Positions 20,102 to 30,084 of a DNA stretch of 64,000 nucleotides are shown one piece after another. Below the pieces are notes generated by a model. The model searched no databases and was not told where the DNA came from. It worked only from the letters and a program-made list of their open reading frames with translations. The stretch covers positions 24,787,407 through 24,851,406 of the forward strand of contig OX377205.1 of assembly GCA_947396885.1 (NCBI GenBank), in the 5' to 3' direction. The stretch comes from Heligmosomoides polygyrus polygyrus (lineage: Eukaryota > Nematoda > Chromadorea > Rhabditida > Heligmosomidae). How positions within the stretch are numbered: the stretch's first letter is position 1; every line of letters starts with the position of its first letter. The position numbers were made by a program, and so were the translations under genes.

Positions 20102-20510
20102 TTTTTTTAGGAAATGGACACTATTTATTGCTTACCGAAAGAAATTTCCTGAAGATCTGATTAGTGGAAATGAGAGTTGGGTTCTTCTCGATTCTAACAC
20201 ACACACATTGCGCTATGTGACTCCGTCGAGAAGGAGACCCGAGGACGCAAGCCAAATCGGACCTTCACCACAAGTGTCCCCTCGCTGCTTTTGGGATTCG
20301 CAAGGAATGCTGTACTACGAGATGCACTCGCAAAGGCACCGTCTGCTGTACCATTTACACCGATCAGCTTCAGAAGCTGGCGAAAGCTGTAGAAAAACGG
20401 AGAAGACAAGGTTCTGTCTATCAACTCCATTATAACGCTCGGTCCTGTATAGCTAAACAGACTCGTGAAAAAATTGAGGAGATGGGCTAGGACAAGGTTT
20501 TTTCCTACCC
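20102..20510 (+). pseudogene. Mariner transposase remnant, catalytic residues lost, split by an RTE
   Basis: The plus strand reads LISGNESWVLLDS where mariners have TGDEKWVLYD, so the first catalytic Asp is Asn. LYYEMHSQ and the QLQKLAKAVEKRRRQG-like block follow, then LHYNARSCIAKQTREKIEE where the family has HDNARPH, so the second Asp is Tyr. The frame then meets the RTE target site. It resumes after the RTE at about 22222 with YSPDI, the PPYSPDLAP block. The RTE therefore landed inside this transposase. Confidence 0.75.
20496..20510 (+). repeat. Left target-site duplication of the family 2 RTE
   Basis: The sequence ggttttttcctaccc is repeated at 22210-22226 with two more T residues. It brackets the RTE insertion. 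Confidence 0.82.
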
Positions 20511-20529
20511 TTCTTCTTCTTCTTCTTCT

Positions 20530-21309
20530 TCAGCGTCTGTCCCGCTTCGTAGCAGGGTCCGCTATTCTGGTGTCATGACGCCACCTTTCCCGATCCAGCG
20601 CTAGATCAGGGTGGACACCAGCCGCTTTCAAGTCCGTATGTAACGTATCAGCCCAGCGCTGCTTCGGGCGCCCTCTAGGCCGCTTTCCTATTACCTCGAA
20701 GTTGAGGCCTATCTTGCGGACGCTATCTTCCTTTCCACGCAGAACGTGGCCGTACCATCGTAAGCGAGCTTCGCGCATCTTGTCAGTTATCGGCGCGACA
20801 CCAAACTTCTGCCGAATAGCATCGTTTCGGATGCGGTCCATGCGCGTGACTCCAGCCGTCCAGCGCAGCATCTTCGTCTCCATGACGCTGAGGCGCGTTT
20901 CAACTTCCTTAGTCGCAAGCCAGCACTCAGCGCCGTACATCGCTACTGGCCGGATGACTGCCCTGTAGATCTTCGACTTAAAGCGCTCTGGTATCTTCTT
21001 GTCGCAGAGCACGCCAGTCAACGAGCGCCACTTGGACCAAGCTGCACTCACGCGTGAATTCACTTCGACCATCAGTTCGCCGTCAGACGCGACTGCTGAT
21101 CCCAGGTACTTAAAGACCGCAGTGCGTGGAAGCTCGATGCCGTTAACCTTGATGGAGCTGGACTCGGTAACGTCCGTCGTTAAATACTCGGTCTTCTTCA
21201 CGTTCAATCTGAGTCCAAACCGCTGCAAGCGATCACACCAAGCTTGCAACTCTCGCTCGAGTTCTCCATTATCTTCTCTAGCGAGTATCACGTCATCGGC
21301 ATAAAGCAA
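20530..21309 (-). pseudogene. Family 2 RTE reverse transcriptase, YADD to C-terminus
   Basis: The 260-codon frame has LYADDVILAR (intact catalytic box), LRLNVKKTEYLTTD, VFKYLGSAVASDGEL, RPVAMYGAECW, LRWYGHVLRGKEDSV and DTRIADPATKRDRR. The same frame is open further 5' except for a TGG-to-TGA change at 21313-21315, two codons before the LLYADD box. It is the thumb and C-terminal part of the RTE polymerase. Confidence 0.9.
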
Positions 21310-22147
21310 CGTTCAAGGGACCGGCTTCTGAAGATCTCGTGTGATGGCATCCATGACGACAACAAAGAGGAGTGGGGAAAGCGCAGAACCCTGGTGTACC
21401 CCGACAGAGATGAGAACTCCATCGAGGTTCCAGCTGCAGTTTGAACTCGACTCTTTGGACAAGAGTAGAGAATTCGCACCCACTCTATGAGCTCTTCGGG
21501 AACTCCATGATGTCGCAAGGCGTACCATATCACTTCACGCGGTACGCAGTCAAAGGCCTTCTCCAAGTCGAGGAAGGCGATATGCACTGCCTTCTGTTTC
21601 TCGCGATGCTTCTCTATCAGGAGGCGAGTGGCGTGTATGGCATCAACGGTGCCACAGCCAGCCACGAAGCCGCACTGATTGCTGGACAGCTGGACGATGT
21701 CCCGAATTCGTCCATCGACAATTCGCTCAAAGATCTTCATGCTGTGCGAAATCAAACGAACTGGACGGTAGTTGGAGCAGTCTGCAGGACTGCCCTTCTT
21801 CTTCCAAATCGGAATCGTCGTACTTTGGCGCCAACACTCAGGCACTTTTTTCTCCGCCACAACTGATTAAAGAACTTCGCCAACCACTCAGCAGGGTTCC
21901 AGTACTTGGACTTCAACAAATCAGCTACCACGTCATCGGGCCCAGTCGCTTTGTCTGTCCTCATCTTCTTCAAAGCCGCTTCAATCTCCTCCACGGTGAT
22001 CTTCTGAACGGGGCCGTGGGTTGGAGCCGTTGAAGGGATGGGTGGATGAGGGAGTTCTGGTTTTTTTTGTCGATGTGGCGATGTCCGTTCCTCCACGTGG
22101 TGCCACTGGAAACTACTCGCTCTGCGAGTTAAGCCGAGCACGGACAC
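21288..22147 (-). pseudogene. Family 2 RTE reverse transcriptase, upstream blocks in shifted frames
   Basis: Two overlapping frames carry VEEIEAALKKMRTDKATGPDD (22147 side), then PECWRQSTTIPIWKKKG, NYRPVRLISHSMKIFER, FVAGCGTVDAIHATRLL and HIAFLDLEKAFDCVPREV. Shifts fall near 21865 (after AKFFNQ) and near 21420 (before SVGVHQG). The amino end of the 22147 frame is not RTE protein; it is translation through the inverted leader. Confidence 0.85.
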
Positions 22148-22209
22148 TCGATTGCAGGCGACAGGCCCTTGTGACAGGCCGGCCTACGAAGACCCATGTC
22201 ACTTCACAT
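22075..22209 (+). repeat. Inverted 5' end of the family 2 RTE
   Basis: The segment from gtggcgatgtccgttcctcc to gacccatgtcacttcacatgg is in the opposite orientation to the rest of the insertion. It aligns to the first 135 nt of the complete element at 55494-55628 with only a few differences. The element sequence continues as catggttgatg there, so its ggtt overlaps the ggtttt of the target. Confidence 0.9.
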
Positions 22210-22221
22210 GGTTTTTTTTCC

Positions 22222-22300
22222 TACCCTATTCCCCTGATATTGACCTCTCACCTATTTCATCCCCAAAAGGCATGAAAGGCAAAGAGAAAAGTTACCAAAA
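22222..22300 (+). pseudogene. Mariner transposase remnant, portion after the RTE insertion
   Basis: Reading on from the target repeat, the plus strand gives a YSPDIDLSPISSP-like segment that continues the transposase at 20102-20510. The third catalytic region is not preserved, and homology fades quickly. Confidence 0.55.
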
Positions 22301-24027
22301 ATGAAGGTGTTGAAAGGGCGGCCAGCGAATTCTTTTGTCTCCCATTCTCTCAGTTTTGATAGAAACGAATCGCTGATCTGCTTATTCATAGGTGGCACAC
22401 TAGAGTGACTAATAAAGGTGAATATATTGCTCAGTGAATTTTATAGCATGCATAGCATGCTGAATGAAAAATAAAGAAGAAAAAATGTCCAACACACCAA
22501 GACTTTCTCACCACCCTGACATACTATGTACTTTGTGTTAAGCAGTACTACTTTCCAAATGCGATGTTTTGCAGTGAAATATAAACATTGAAAGTGGGAC
22601 ATTCAATGCGGCATTTAATTTCCCGATCTTTTTGTAAAACTGAACTTTAAGCAAGCCGAGATCATACTACCTTGGAACGGGTTTACAGTTGGGAGAGAAT
22701 CTTGAAAAACGAAGCATGTAAACACTTCTAAACATATCGTTTTCAGTAGCCATGGTCGACTCTCCTTGAACCTCGGCATGGTAGAATCTAACTATAGAGT
22801 TGCTAAGCTCGTCACGAGGATGTTAAACGGCTTCTCCAGAGCCTCGCCACAGTCCCCTGAAAGACCAGAGAAAGCCACACAGGGTAGAGTAGGGTACGGG
22901 ACAGCACATACCCCAGGTTAGAATGCGAGACTCCGAGACGCATTTCATTTTCATTCCGTTTCCAGATCGCGAATCACTGAGCTTACGCGTTCAATTTTCA
23001 AGTTTTATTCATGTGTTCCTCCCGTCACTCTGTTGTTCACCACTCGATTGCCTTCTCACAATCCGCCCTCTTTTATCTCTCCATCTCCTAGCCGGCCTAT
23101 CTAGCCGCGCATATCTGGGCTGCTTCAATTCAGCCATTAGTTTTTCCAAGAAGCCGCTCTTCAGTTCCAGTGTCGCTATCCGCAGCCGCTATCGAATCCG
23201 CGGCTAATATAATGCTAATACAGGGAAAAACGGCGTGAAATCCCTAAGAACCATTACGACACCTTTAAAAACAGCGCCGGTTGCTGGAAATGGCTCCCTA
23301 CTCACCTCAGTTTAAAATCCTGCCACATGTCTTAGGTGTGAAACTGAATTGCAGTTTCAGGTCATCCGTAACGCCTCTAAAGAAAGCGCTGGGGTTTCCA
23401 CCTTTAGGAATATTATGAATTTCGTTCTGTTTTTGAAGAGAAGGGCTGATGGGTAGGGATAGGCGTGAATCAACCTCTTCGTGGGATGTGCCATTCTACA
23501 TTACTGGTTGTTTTGGACATGCTTAGCGTACTTGGACCCGGCAAGCGATTTGCGGCTGGCAGGTAGAACTCAAGATTTTACTTTGTCCTTGTGAGACAAA
23601 TATGTGATGATGCCAAAATGCCGCGGAATGATTGAAAGTGTTGTTTAACCTAGGCGGGACTCGAGCATTTGATGAGTACATGGTGCTCGCCATAGTCGGC
23701 ACCTCCTCAGACAACTGAGGAGATTGCTCATGAACATTTGGCCCACCAACGGTTTCTGCTCTCTTTCCGTGCAGAAAAGTACTTATGTCTGTTCGTCTGT
23801 TCGTGCGTCTGTCCAAGAAACACAAGTAACAGCCTCTTACTACATTCACAGCTGGTTTAAAATCTCAATTGGCATTTCCTGATTACATAGCTCCGCTAAG
23901 GGATGATCGTCACGCCTCTTAGAGGGTAGTTTTACATTAATTAGGCTATATTAACCCACAGGAAATTGTTGATCGATTTTATTGATTTTTGCCTAGAGTT
24001 GACCTTTGGGATGGAATCGTATGAATA
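22301..24027. other. Gene-poor stretch; one tRNA-like fragment
   Basis: Minus-strand 23650-23725 has ctcgagtcccgcc, a B-box-like T-arm, with an upstream gaggtgccga block. It is probably a SINE head of another family. I found no gene or other repeat I can name. Confidence 0.35.
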
Positions 24028-24130
24028 TGCTTGCATTCACTTCGCCCGTGCGATCTTCCTTGAAGTAGAATGCGTGGCGCATCCCAAAGGGGAATGAGTT
24101 ACACTGTTTTTTATCGTTATCCTTTATCGA
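24028..24130 (+). mobile_element. SINE 3' fragment
   Basis: Only the tail is left: gaagtagaatgcgtggcgcatcccaaagg through tatcctttatcg. The head is absent. Confidence 0.75.
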
Positions 24131-25011
24131 GCACTAGGGCTAACCCACTGTTAGACACTCGGACTGACAGTCATGTCGGCCGGCTTCTGCTTACTTTAAG
24201 TAATTGAATCGCAAATGTGCAGAGATGAAACCGATGTCTTGAAGTCGGGTGCTTCACGAAGTCTTTATGTTAAGGTCCTCCGGATAGCCCTTCAGGCATA
24301 GTTAAAGAGGCGTACTCTGCCAACTCTATGAAAGGCTATTTCGAGTATTGGTGACTCTCTTGATGATTCGTTAGACAGGTTCGTGTTGCAAAAATCCGGA
24401 GAATCTGACGATGAGTTTGTAGAGGATCAGGAACCTCATCCTTGCGCAGCAGAGTGCTTGCTGGAAAACAAGCACCATTCAAAAACTAATGAACCATTTG
24501 AACAGCCTGAAATTGCTCGTTCATAATAACAAACAGAGCTAAAGAAAGAATTTATTAGTACCTCGTGAAGGATACATTTTTTTCGAATTGTATGAAGACA
24601 CCTTCACATCAAGCACTTTCTCAGTGCACTTTCTTGTTTCAGTTTCTTTATTCTTATGCTTACGCGTATATTGTTACTTCTGTGGAGTAGGACCTGATTC
24701 GGATTCTTTCGTGATGCACATAAATTCCTGACTATAGGCTTGGTTTCTTATACATAGGTGTTAACACTGTCTTTACGAAGGAGATAACCATTTTAGCATA
24801 GAATTTGAGCAGCTGCAGCACATTTCCAGTGCACAACATAAGCGTTCTTACACTTTAACTTTCACAGAGTAGAGTAGCTCTCCGCGTTATCTTCCTTACT
24901 TGCGAAGATTGGTAGAAGGGTGACAAAGTCTTGGAGAAAAATAGCACTGGCATGTTTTAGGCAGTTCGAACCTATTACTTTTTACTTCCGATATCATTTT
25001 CCGTGGGTCGT
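24131..25011. other. Nothing recognised
   Basis: Mixed-composition sequence without open frames of note, repeats or family motifs that I can identify. Confidence 0.3.
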
Positions 25012-25287
25012 GTGGCAGTGAAGTGAGACGAGAAGCCGCCTGTGGCGAGCACCCGATTCCAGACACTTGGTTCGAATTCAGCCCAGGTTCACCAAGCCTC
25101 TAACCCTCCGGGTTAGTGATTGAGGTCTGTTGTCTGAGGAGGATAAATTACTGACATTTTCAGCCGCTGGGCAACACAACTCACTGTAAAGGCCCATTGT
25201 GTAATACATTTCATTTGGCATCCCGTGGAAGCAGAGTGCGTGGCGCATACCGCAAAGGGATTGTTAAAGCACCCTTATCCTTTTGAT
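25012..25287 (+). mobile_element. tRNA-derived SINE, diverged
   Basis: The copy retains cacccgattccag, ttggttcgaattcagcc (B box), the ccctccgggttagtgatt body, and gcgtggcgcataccgcaaaggg near the 3' end. The A box is degenerate. Confidence 0.78.
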
Positions 25288-25396
25288 TGAGTGCTAAGTA
25301 CTGTCGTGATCCGATCAGTGTATAGTTCGCTGATTTAAACAGAGCTTGTGCTATAAAGATGTAGGAGTTCTCCATAGAACTTTAACATTTTATGAT

Positions 25397-25567
25397 ATCT
25401 ATCCTACTCGGAGGGGGGGGGGGCATAGAATGATTTTCATATCCAGTCATTTGTGGGAGTTTCTACAAGAGATTCAGCTGCCCTTTGATTATGGGAGGCC
25501 TTCTATGTATCTGTATTCAGCGGATAGGGTTAAGGGTGCCCCCCCCCCCTCTCCGACTAGGATAGAT
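25397..25567. mobile_element. Small MITE-like element with G-rich terminal inverted repeats
   Basis: The left arm 25397-25424 (atctatcctactcgg, then a G-run ending ggc) is matched by the inverted right arm 25538-25567 (a C-run, then ccgactaggatagat). There is one mismatch apart from run length. The 113-bp interior is non-coding. No target duplication is evident, so the boundaries could be slightly wrong. Fold-back formation is an alternative. Confidence 0.65.
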
Positions 25568-25789
25568 CCCATGTCATGTTCTAGAACCGTCTGAGAAAAG
25601 ATTTTTGGCCGTTGCGAAGGATTCCTATAATAAATACCTACCCGAAACCTCGATTTCTTTCAATACTACATTACATATGAGACGACTCTTCTCCAATTTC
25701 CGTCAACGTTTTAGAAGAGCCGTCTGTCCTCTGTTTTCCGCTGTCTCCAAAGTTTCGCAGAATTCTTCGTATTCTTATAACTACCGCAC

Positions 25790-26000
25790 GTGGGTGCGTA
25801 GCAGCGCAGTCGGAAAAGGCAGCGGTTGTTTGGGCAGCACGACTCGAGATTCTCGGTTTGGATTTCGCACCCAGCCACCGAAGCATCCCACCCCCTGAGG
25901 TGAAGTCCATTGAAGTGGGGCCCGACATGTGACAGAAGTAGAATGCATGGCGCATTCAGTCAGGGATTGACCACAGCGGTGTTTTATTATTTATCTTTCA
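25790..26000 (+). mobile_element. SINE, internally deleted copy
   Basis: The A-box block tagcagcgcagtcgg is nearly perfect and tcggtttggatttcg stands at the B box. The middle third is missing, and the tail agaagtagaatgcatggcgcattc follows at once. Another SINE starts about 20 bp further on in the same orientation. Confidence 0.8.
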
Positions 26001-26021
26001 ACTCAGGTGTAAGGCAGTTTA

Positions 26022-26306
26022 AGGAGGTGGTGGTTGTTGCGTGCATCCTATACCAGATTTCTGGTTCAGATTTCCCGCCCAGGCCAACCAAGCCCTCCAT
26101 TTCTCTGAGTTCGGCGAATTGGTACCAGACTTGTCTGGGAAGGATAGAGCGCTGACTTGCTCATCGGCTGGGCACCGCAAGTCATTGTATGGCCAAATAG
26201 GCATTCAAATAATCTCCATGACATCCCGTAGAAGTAAAATGCGTGGCGTAGCCAGAAAGGATTGAGTAAAGCCGTTCTTTACCTTTACCTTTACCTTATC
26301 CTTCAA
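26022..26306 (+). mobile_element. tRNA-derived SINE, head truncated
   Basis: The copy starts in the tRNA-like part (gcgtgcatcctataccag), keeps tggttcagatttcccgcccagg, and is then well conserved to aagccgttctttacctttacc. Confidence 0.85.
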
Positions 26307-27429
26307 CCCATACCTGGGTTAGGTCCCATTGAAAGACGGAGGTATTCCGTTTTTTCCAAGACATGCTCTGTCAGGGGGAGTGCGAAAGATGAATTCCTGC
26401 TGACAGTCCTATTTGCATGATGTTCGGTTTCTCCACCTGTCCGGGCGATGAAGACCCCATCAAACAGCTGGGAGTCTCCTCGTCCATTCAGGTGCCTTTC
26501 GGAAACTGCTTGTCCCGTGAGATCAACGAGCACCGCCGGTCGAATTCCTGTTGGGCTCCTGGAAAAACCGAGCCGGGTTTGCCCGGTTCCATTTCGGCGT
26601 CCAGAACAGGCCTTTGGACGCCTCGATTGTCGTGTTCTTTTCGTCGCTGTCTCGCTCAAGGCTTCTAGATTCCCGCTAAATAGCGCTTTCTTCCATGTGG
26701 TCTGTTGCCCTGACTGAGGAACTCATCTGATCCTCTTTCCCATCTTATACTCCAGATGTAAATTTTGTTTCAAATACGGCTTTGTTAGCTTCCAAATCTC
26801 AAAAATACCTGAGAAGTCGTCAGTGATATAGAAGGAGAACGGAGCGGTTATCGTTGTTACGTTCGTCGATTTTTTCTTCTTCATCGAAGTGACTGTTTTA
26901 TTTATTCACTTAATTGCTCGTGATACGACGTAGATCACGTAGCCGGAACCCGGAGGATGTGTAAAAAACATCCTCCAGGGTTCGTCAATACGCTGTGTCT
27001 CTCGGAGTTTGAAGGTGGAGCTTTATCACTGCCTCTCGCCTCTCGTGGTCAGCCAGCACAGACGAACTGGTGTTCGCCTATACTGTTCGCCTACGCCCAT
27101 TTGGATGCGCGTCTGAAGACGACAGGAAGTCAGAATCAGATGCAGATCCGCCTAAAAACCTTGAGTGGCGCAACATACTGACTAACATAGCTTACCATGC
27201 CGAAGTTTCAAGACGAAAGAGGTTGGGAACGTCCTGGAAAGGTAGTGGACAACTCGAATAAATATCGAATGCATACCACAAGAAGTGCTCTCTGGCTCGC
27301 CACAGGGCCGTGTTGAACTCTTGAAGCTCTCCTATATGACAGCAGAAAATAATAGAGCAGTTTACAGTTAAGGTGAATATCTGCCTCACTTTCAACGCAT
27401 GTGTTGTGTCAATAATTTAATCACTTGAG
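26307..27429. other. Gene-poor stretch with an unassigned minus-strand frame
   Basis: Positions 26303-26659 (-) hold a 118-codon frame without a recognised domain. Sequence around 26560-26660 is richer in G+C than its surroundings. I do not call it a gene. Confidence 0.3.
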
Positions 27430-27720
27430 CAGCTGCCGTCGAGTCTTACGATCGTTCCCATCGCATGCCAGAGTTGCCCAGTGAATCCTCATAGTCACAT
27501 AAATAGCGAGATATGTCCAGTTGAGAATTTTCATGGGAAAGTATAAAATACGTGTTGGTGGTCATGCTCTTCTCTCCTGACATCCACCGGAGTGTGTCGG
27601 TTGCGGATTTCCTGCAGCAGGTACGTGTTGAAGGTGACCAGCCCACCTAATTTTCAACGACGTTGCCTAAAAAATAGCGTCTGTGGTTTTCGAACATCTA
27701 TGAAGCTACAAACATCGTGA
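27430..27720 (-). mobile_element. Family 1 RTE, heavily decayed fragment
   Basis: Plus-strand text such as catgccagagttgcccagtg, tcctgacatccaccgg and cagcccacctaattttcaac matches, in order and with many changes, the minus-strand 3' coding region of family 1. The TA at the cccacctaatttt site is uninterrupted here too. Confidence 0.7.
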
Positions 27721-27767
27721 GCCTTCTCCAAAATACTGGAAACTGTGATATATTGCATTGGAGCTTA

Positions 27768-28357
27768 TACAACAAAGGACGGTGTTAATCAATATCCCTT
27801 TAGGGTGCGCCATGCATTCTACTTCTACAGGTGTCGTGGAAGCAATTTGAATAAATATTTGATTCTTTCTCTCTCTCGCGGTGGCCAGTCGATGAGCACA
27901 TCAGTACTTTCCGTCCGACTCCCGATGAATCTTGGCATCTTTGAAATAGACGAGCAGTTTTTCAGCGTAGCCAAGATTCTTACAAACCTCCCATGCGGCT
28001 TACGTTTCAGCGCTGTCGCCTTCGTAATAACCCAGAAGAGCCATTTGAGAAACTACTCTCCCAAATGCCTCTTCTTTCTGCAGAAGGCATCCAAAAAGAT
28101 AAGAGGCCAAGAGAAAAGGTTAGATTATCCTAAGGTGAGCCTTTCTTTCGACTTCTAACAATCTTGGCTACGCTGAAGAAACTGCCAGTCTATGACAATT
28201 CAGAGTTTTATCCTTCCCAGGTAAGTCTGGTAACCAGTGCTCCGAAACTGGAGATTGGAAAGGTTTGGTTAGCTTGTGTGCGGAATGTGAACCAAGAAAC
28301 TGGGGTCTGGAGCACGCAACAGCCGGCGCCTCATCCGACTGCACTCTACGCACCCCT
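27768..28357 (-). mobile_element. SINE remnants flanking a small TA-inserted MITE
   Basis: Minus-strand SINE sequence is present at 27768-27945 (aaaggacggtgttaatc, ggtgcgccatgcattc) and at 28193-28357 (ttatccttcccaggtaagtctgg to the head at gactgcactctacgc). The two pieces overlap slightly in consensus coordinates. They could be one disrupted SINE or two adjacent ones. Confidence 0.7.
27949..28190. mobile_element. 242-bp MITE with terminal inverted repeats and TA flanks
   Basis: The left end gacgagcagtttttcagcg continues as tagccaagatt and is inverted at the right end, with three differences in about 33 bp. TA dinucleotides flank both ends (27947-27948, 28191-28192). The interior is non-coding. 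The TA target points to a Tc1/mariner-type partner. Confidence 0.68.
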
Positions 28358-28934
28358 TATTCCTTTATGCGTCCAGAAAATCTTTTGGGTTCAAACCGAG
28401 TTTCATGAATAAAACGAGTCCGTAGGAATGCACAAGAGGCAAAAACATGGGCGATTCTGGTTGTGGAAGGCGCCAGCGTCATTTCGATGTCCAGAAGTGT
28501 TTTCGAGTGCCGTTGAAAGGGATTAGCACCGGCTATTCGCATGCCTCGGAGGCGGCCGCGTCTTACGTAGGTACTGCGTAACGGCAGCTGCAAAGCCTTT
28601 GTGGGGCCGATCCAGTTTCGTGGCGAGCACCGGCTTGGCGAGTTCGTCGTCGAGCGGCGAGGCCCGCCATGCCGTCACCTCGTTGCGCCATCCACCGTCG
28701 CGACGAGCGCGCGTCATAAGCACTCAGCTTCCGCAAGCAGTCCGGCGGCTTCTGACCGCTTCGCTCCATTCCTCCTCGGCGCCGTTCTCTGTGTGATGAT
28801 CCTTGTTCTAGCGATTCCGACCCTGAATCTCAGGCCATTGTTGGTACCTCTCCAAGCATTCGTCTGAAAGTTCCGGATCTGTCCTAATCCGAGGGGCACG
28901 CGATGTTTTCCTCCTCCATCCTCACCTTTGAAGT
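28358..28934. other. GC-rich unassigned block
   Basis: Positions 28500-28790 are much richer in G+C than the rest of the window. Minus-strand frames of 60-68 codons overlap there (for example 28523-28723). The segment could be an exon, a LINE leader or a low-copy repeat. No motif decides between these. Confidence 0.3.
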
Positions 28935-29617
28935 TGCCTATAGCTTTAGCTACTGCATAATGATGCGAAATGCGAAATTAGGAAATGTGGTATCGTGTCG
29001 TGGGGACGCAATCGTGACCCTAACGTTGCCTACATCCACTAGGATCAGTATCACTTGTCGTCCCGTTGATTATCGACTTGCTCGAGCGGACGTCAGCAGC
29101 CTCTCCATTTGTCCCTGTCGCGTGCCAGAGTGCTCCAATGGGTCCTCCTCGCTCGAGGGACACGAAGAGCGTAATATCGTTCGTTCAGGACGTTCACGAA
29201 GAAGTCCGAATAACGCGTTGGAGCCATCCGAGTGTTTTCTTGACACAGTGCGGGATCCAGTCGGTGATGGCTCTCGTCCAGCGGGTGTCTACGAATCGCA
29301 TTACGTGGCCAGCCCACCTAATTTTCGACGACTTGGCCCACGAGGCAGCTTCTCTGATCTTCGAACGTCGGCGAAGCTCGGAACTCCGGGGGCCTTCTCC
29401 CACTTGCGTGAGTCGCGTGCCATTCCGAGCACTTCGTCCTCTCGAATCCACACGCGACGTTGATCGTGTGTTCATTCTGCTTTCGTGTGGCCCAGTTCTT
29501 TGAGACGTATGTCATGGCAGGAAGAACGGCAGAGTCGAATAGATGGGCACAGAGTCGGACGTTCTTCGTCTTCTTCACGACCTCTTCGACACTCTTGAAA
29601 GTTCCCCAAGCTCGCCA
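28935..29617 (-). mobile_element. Family 1 RTE 3' end, longer 3' UTR type
   Basis: Minus-strand coding covers the segment from about SVLKSFK to the terminal DDQR-like end in three shifted frames (29318-29578, 29194-29475, 29093-29317). After the natural stop, an additional roughly 110-nt 3' UTR (28940-29055) is present. The same UTR is found at 32444-32560 but not in the copies at 1378 and 12067. The 5' truncation is near 29617. Confidence 0.83.
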
Positions 29618-29805
29618 TTGGATAGATCCAAAATTCCTTTCTAATGTTTATTAATATTTTAATACTTTTAATATTTCAATTTATTTCTAGCCGAATGTCT
29701 TCGCAAAATGTCATTCTTGCCTGCTCGGCACCGCACTAACCACACATTTTCTCTAGGACGTATATGCATTAAAAGAGCCACCAAACGACAGAACTCTAAA
29801 AAAAT

Positions 29806-30084
29806 AAAGCTGACCATTAATCAGTTCTCGTTGGAATGAGCCACGCACTCTACTTCCACAGGACATTGATAAGGCGATTAGAAAGAGTGTTTAGCTAAAC
29901 AATGACTTGCTGTGACCAGCCGATGGATAAGTCAGCGTTTGGTCCTTAACAGAGAAGTCTGGTAGCGGCTTACCGGTCATGGAGAGTTGGAAAGCTTGGT
30001 TGGCCTAGGCTGGAAGCCCGAAGCAAGAGCCTAGAATCGGGTGCTTGCGACGCCGGCACCTACTGCGCTACCAGGCGCACTCTT
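29806..30084 (-). mobile_element. tRNA-derived SINE
   Basis: Reversed SINE: tggaatgagccacgcactc, caatgacttgctgtgacc, gtctggtagcggc, then gaatcgggtgcttgcgac and the A-box complement actgcgctaccagg. Moderately diverged. Confidence 0.82.

Larger units (their letters stand above)
20511..22209 (-). mobile_element. Family 2 RTE LINE with 5' inversion (twin-priming structure)
   Basis: The plus-strand TTC run (20511-20530) is the 3' (GAA)n tail. Minus-strand coding runs from there to about 22059. The next 15 bp are filler. From 22075 to 22209 the plus strand matches the first roughly 135 nt of the complete copy's 5' end (minus strand of 55628 down to about 55494), so this piece is inverted. Element nucleotide 1 lies at the inner junction and the internal end lies at the target repeat. 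About 1.45 kb of the element is missing between the pieces. Confidence 0.9.

Noticed and set aside
26303..26659. 118-codon minus frame as a gene
   Set aside because: No recognisable motif, and overlapping plus frames of similar size.
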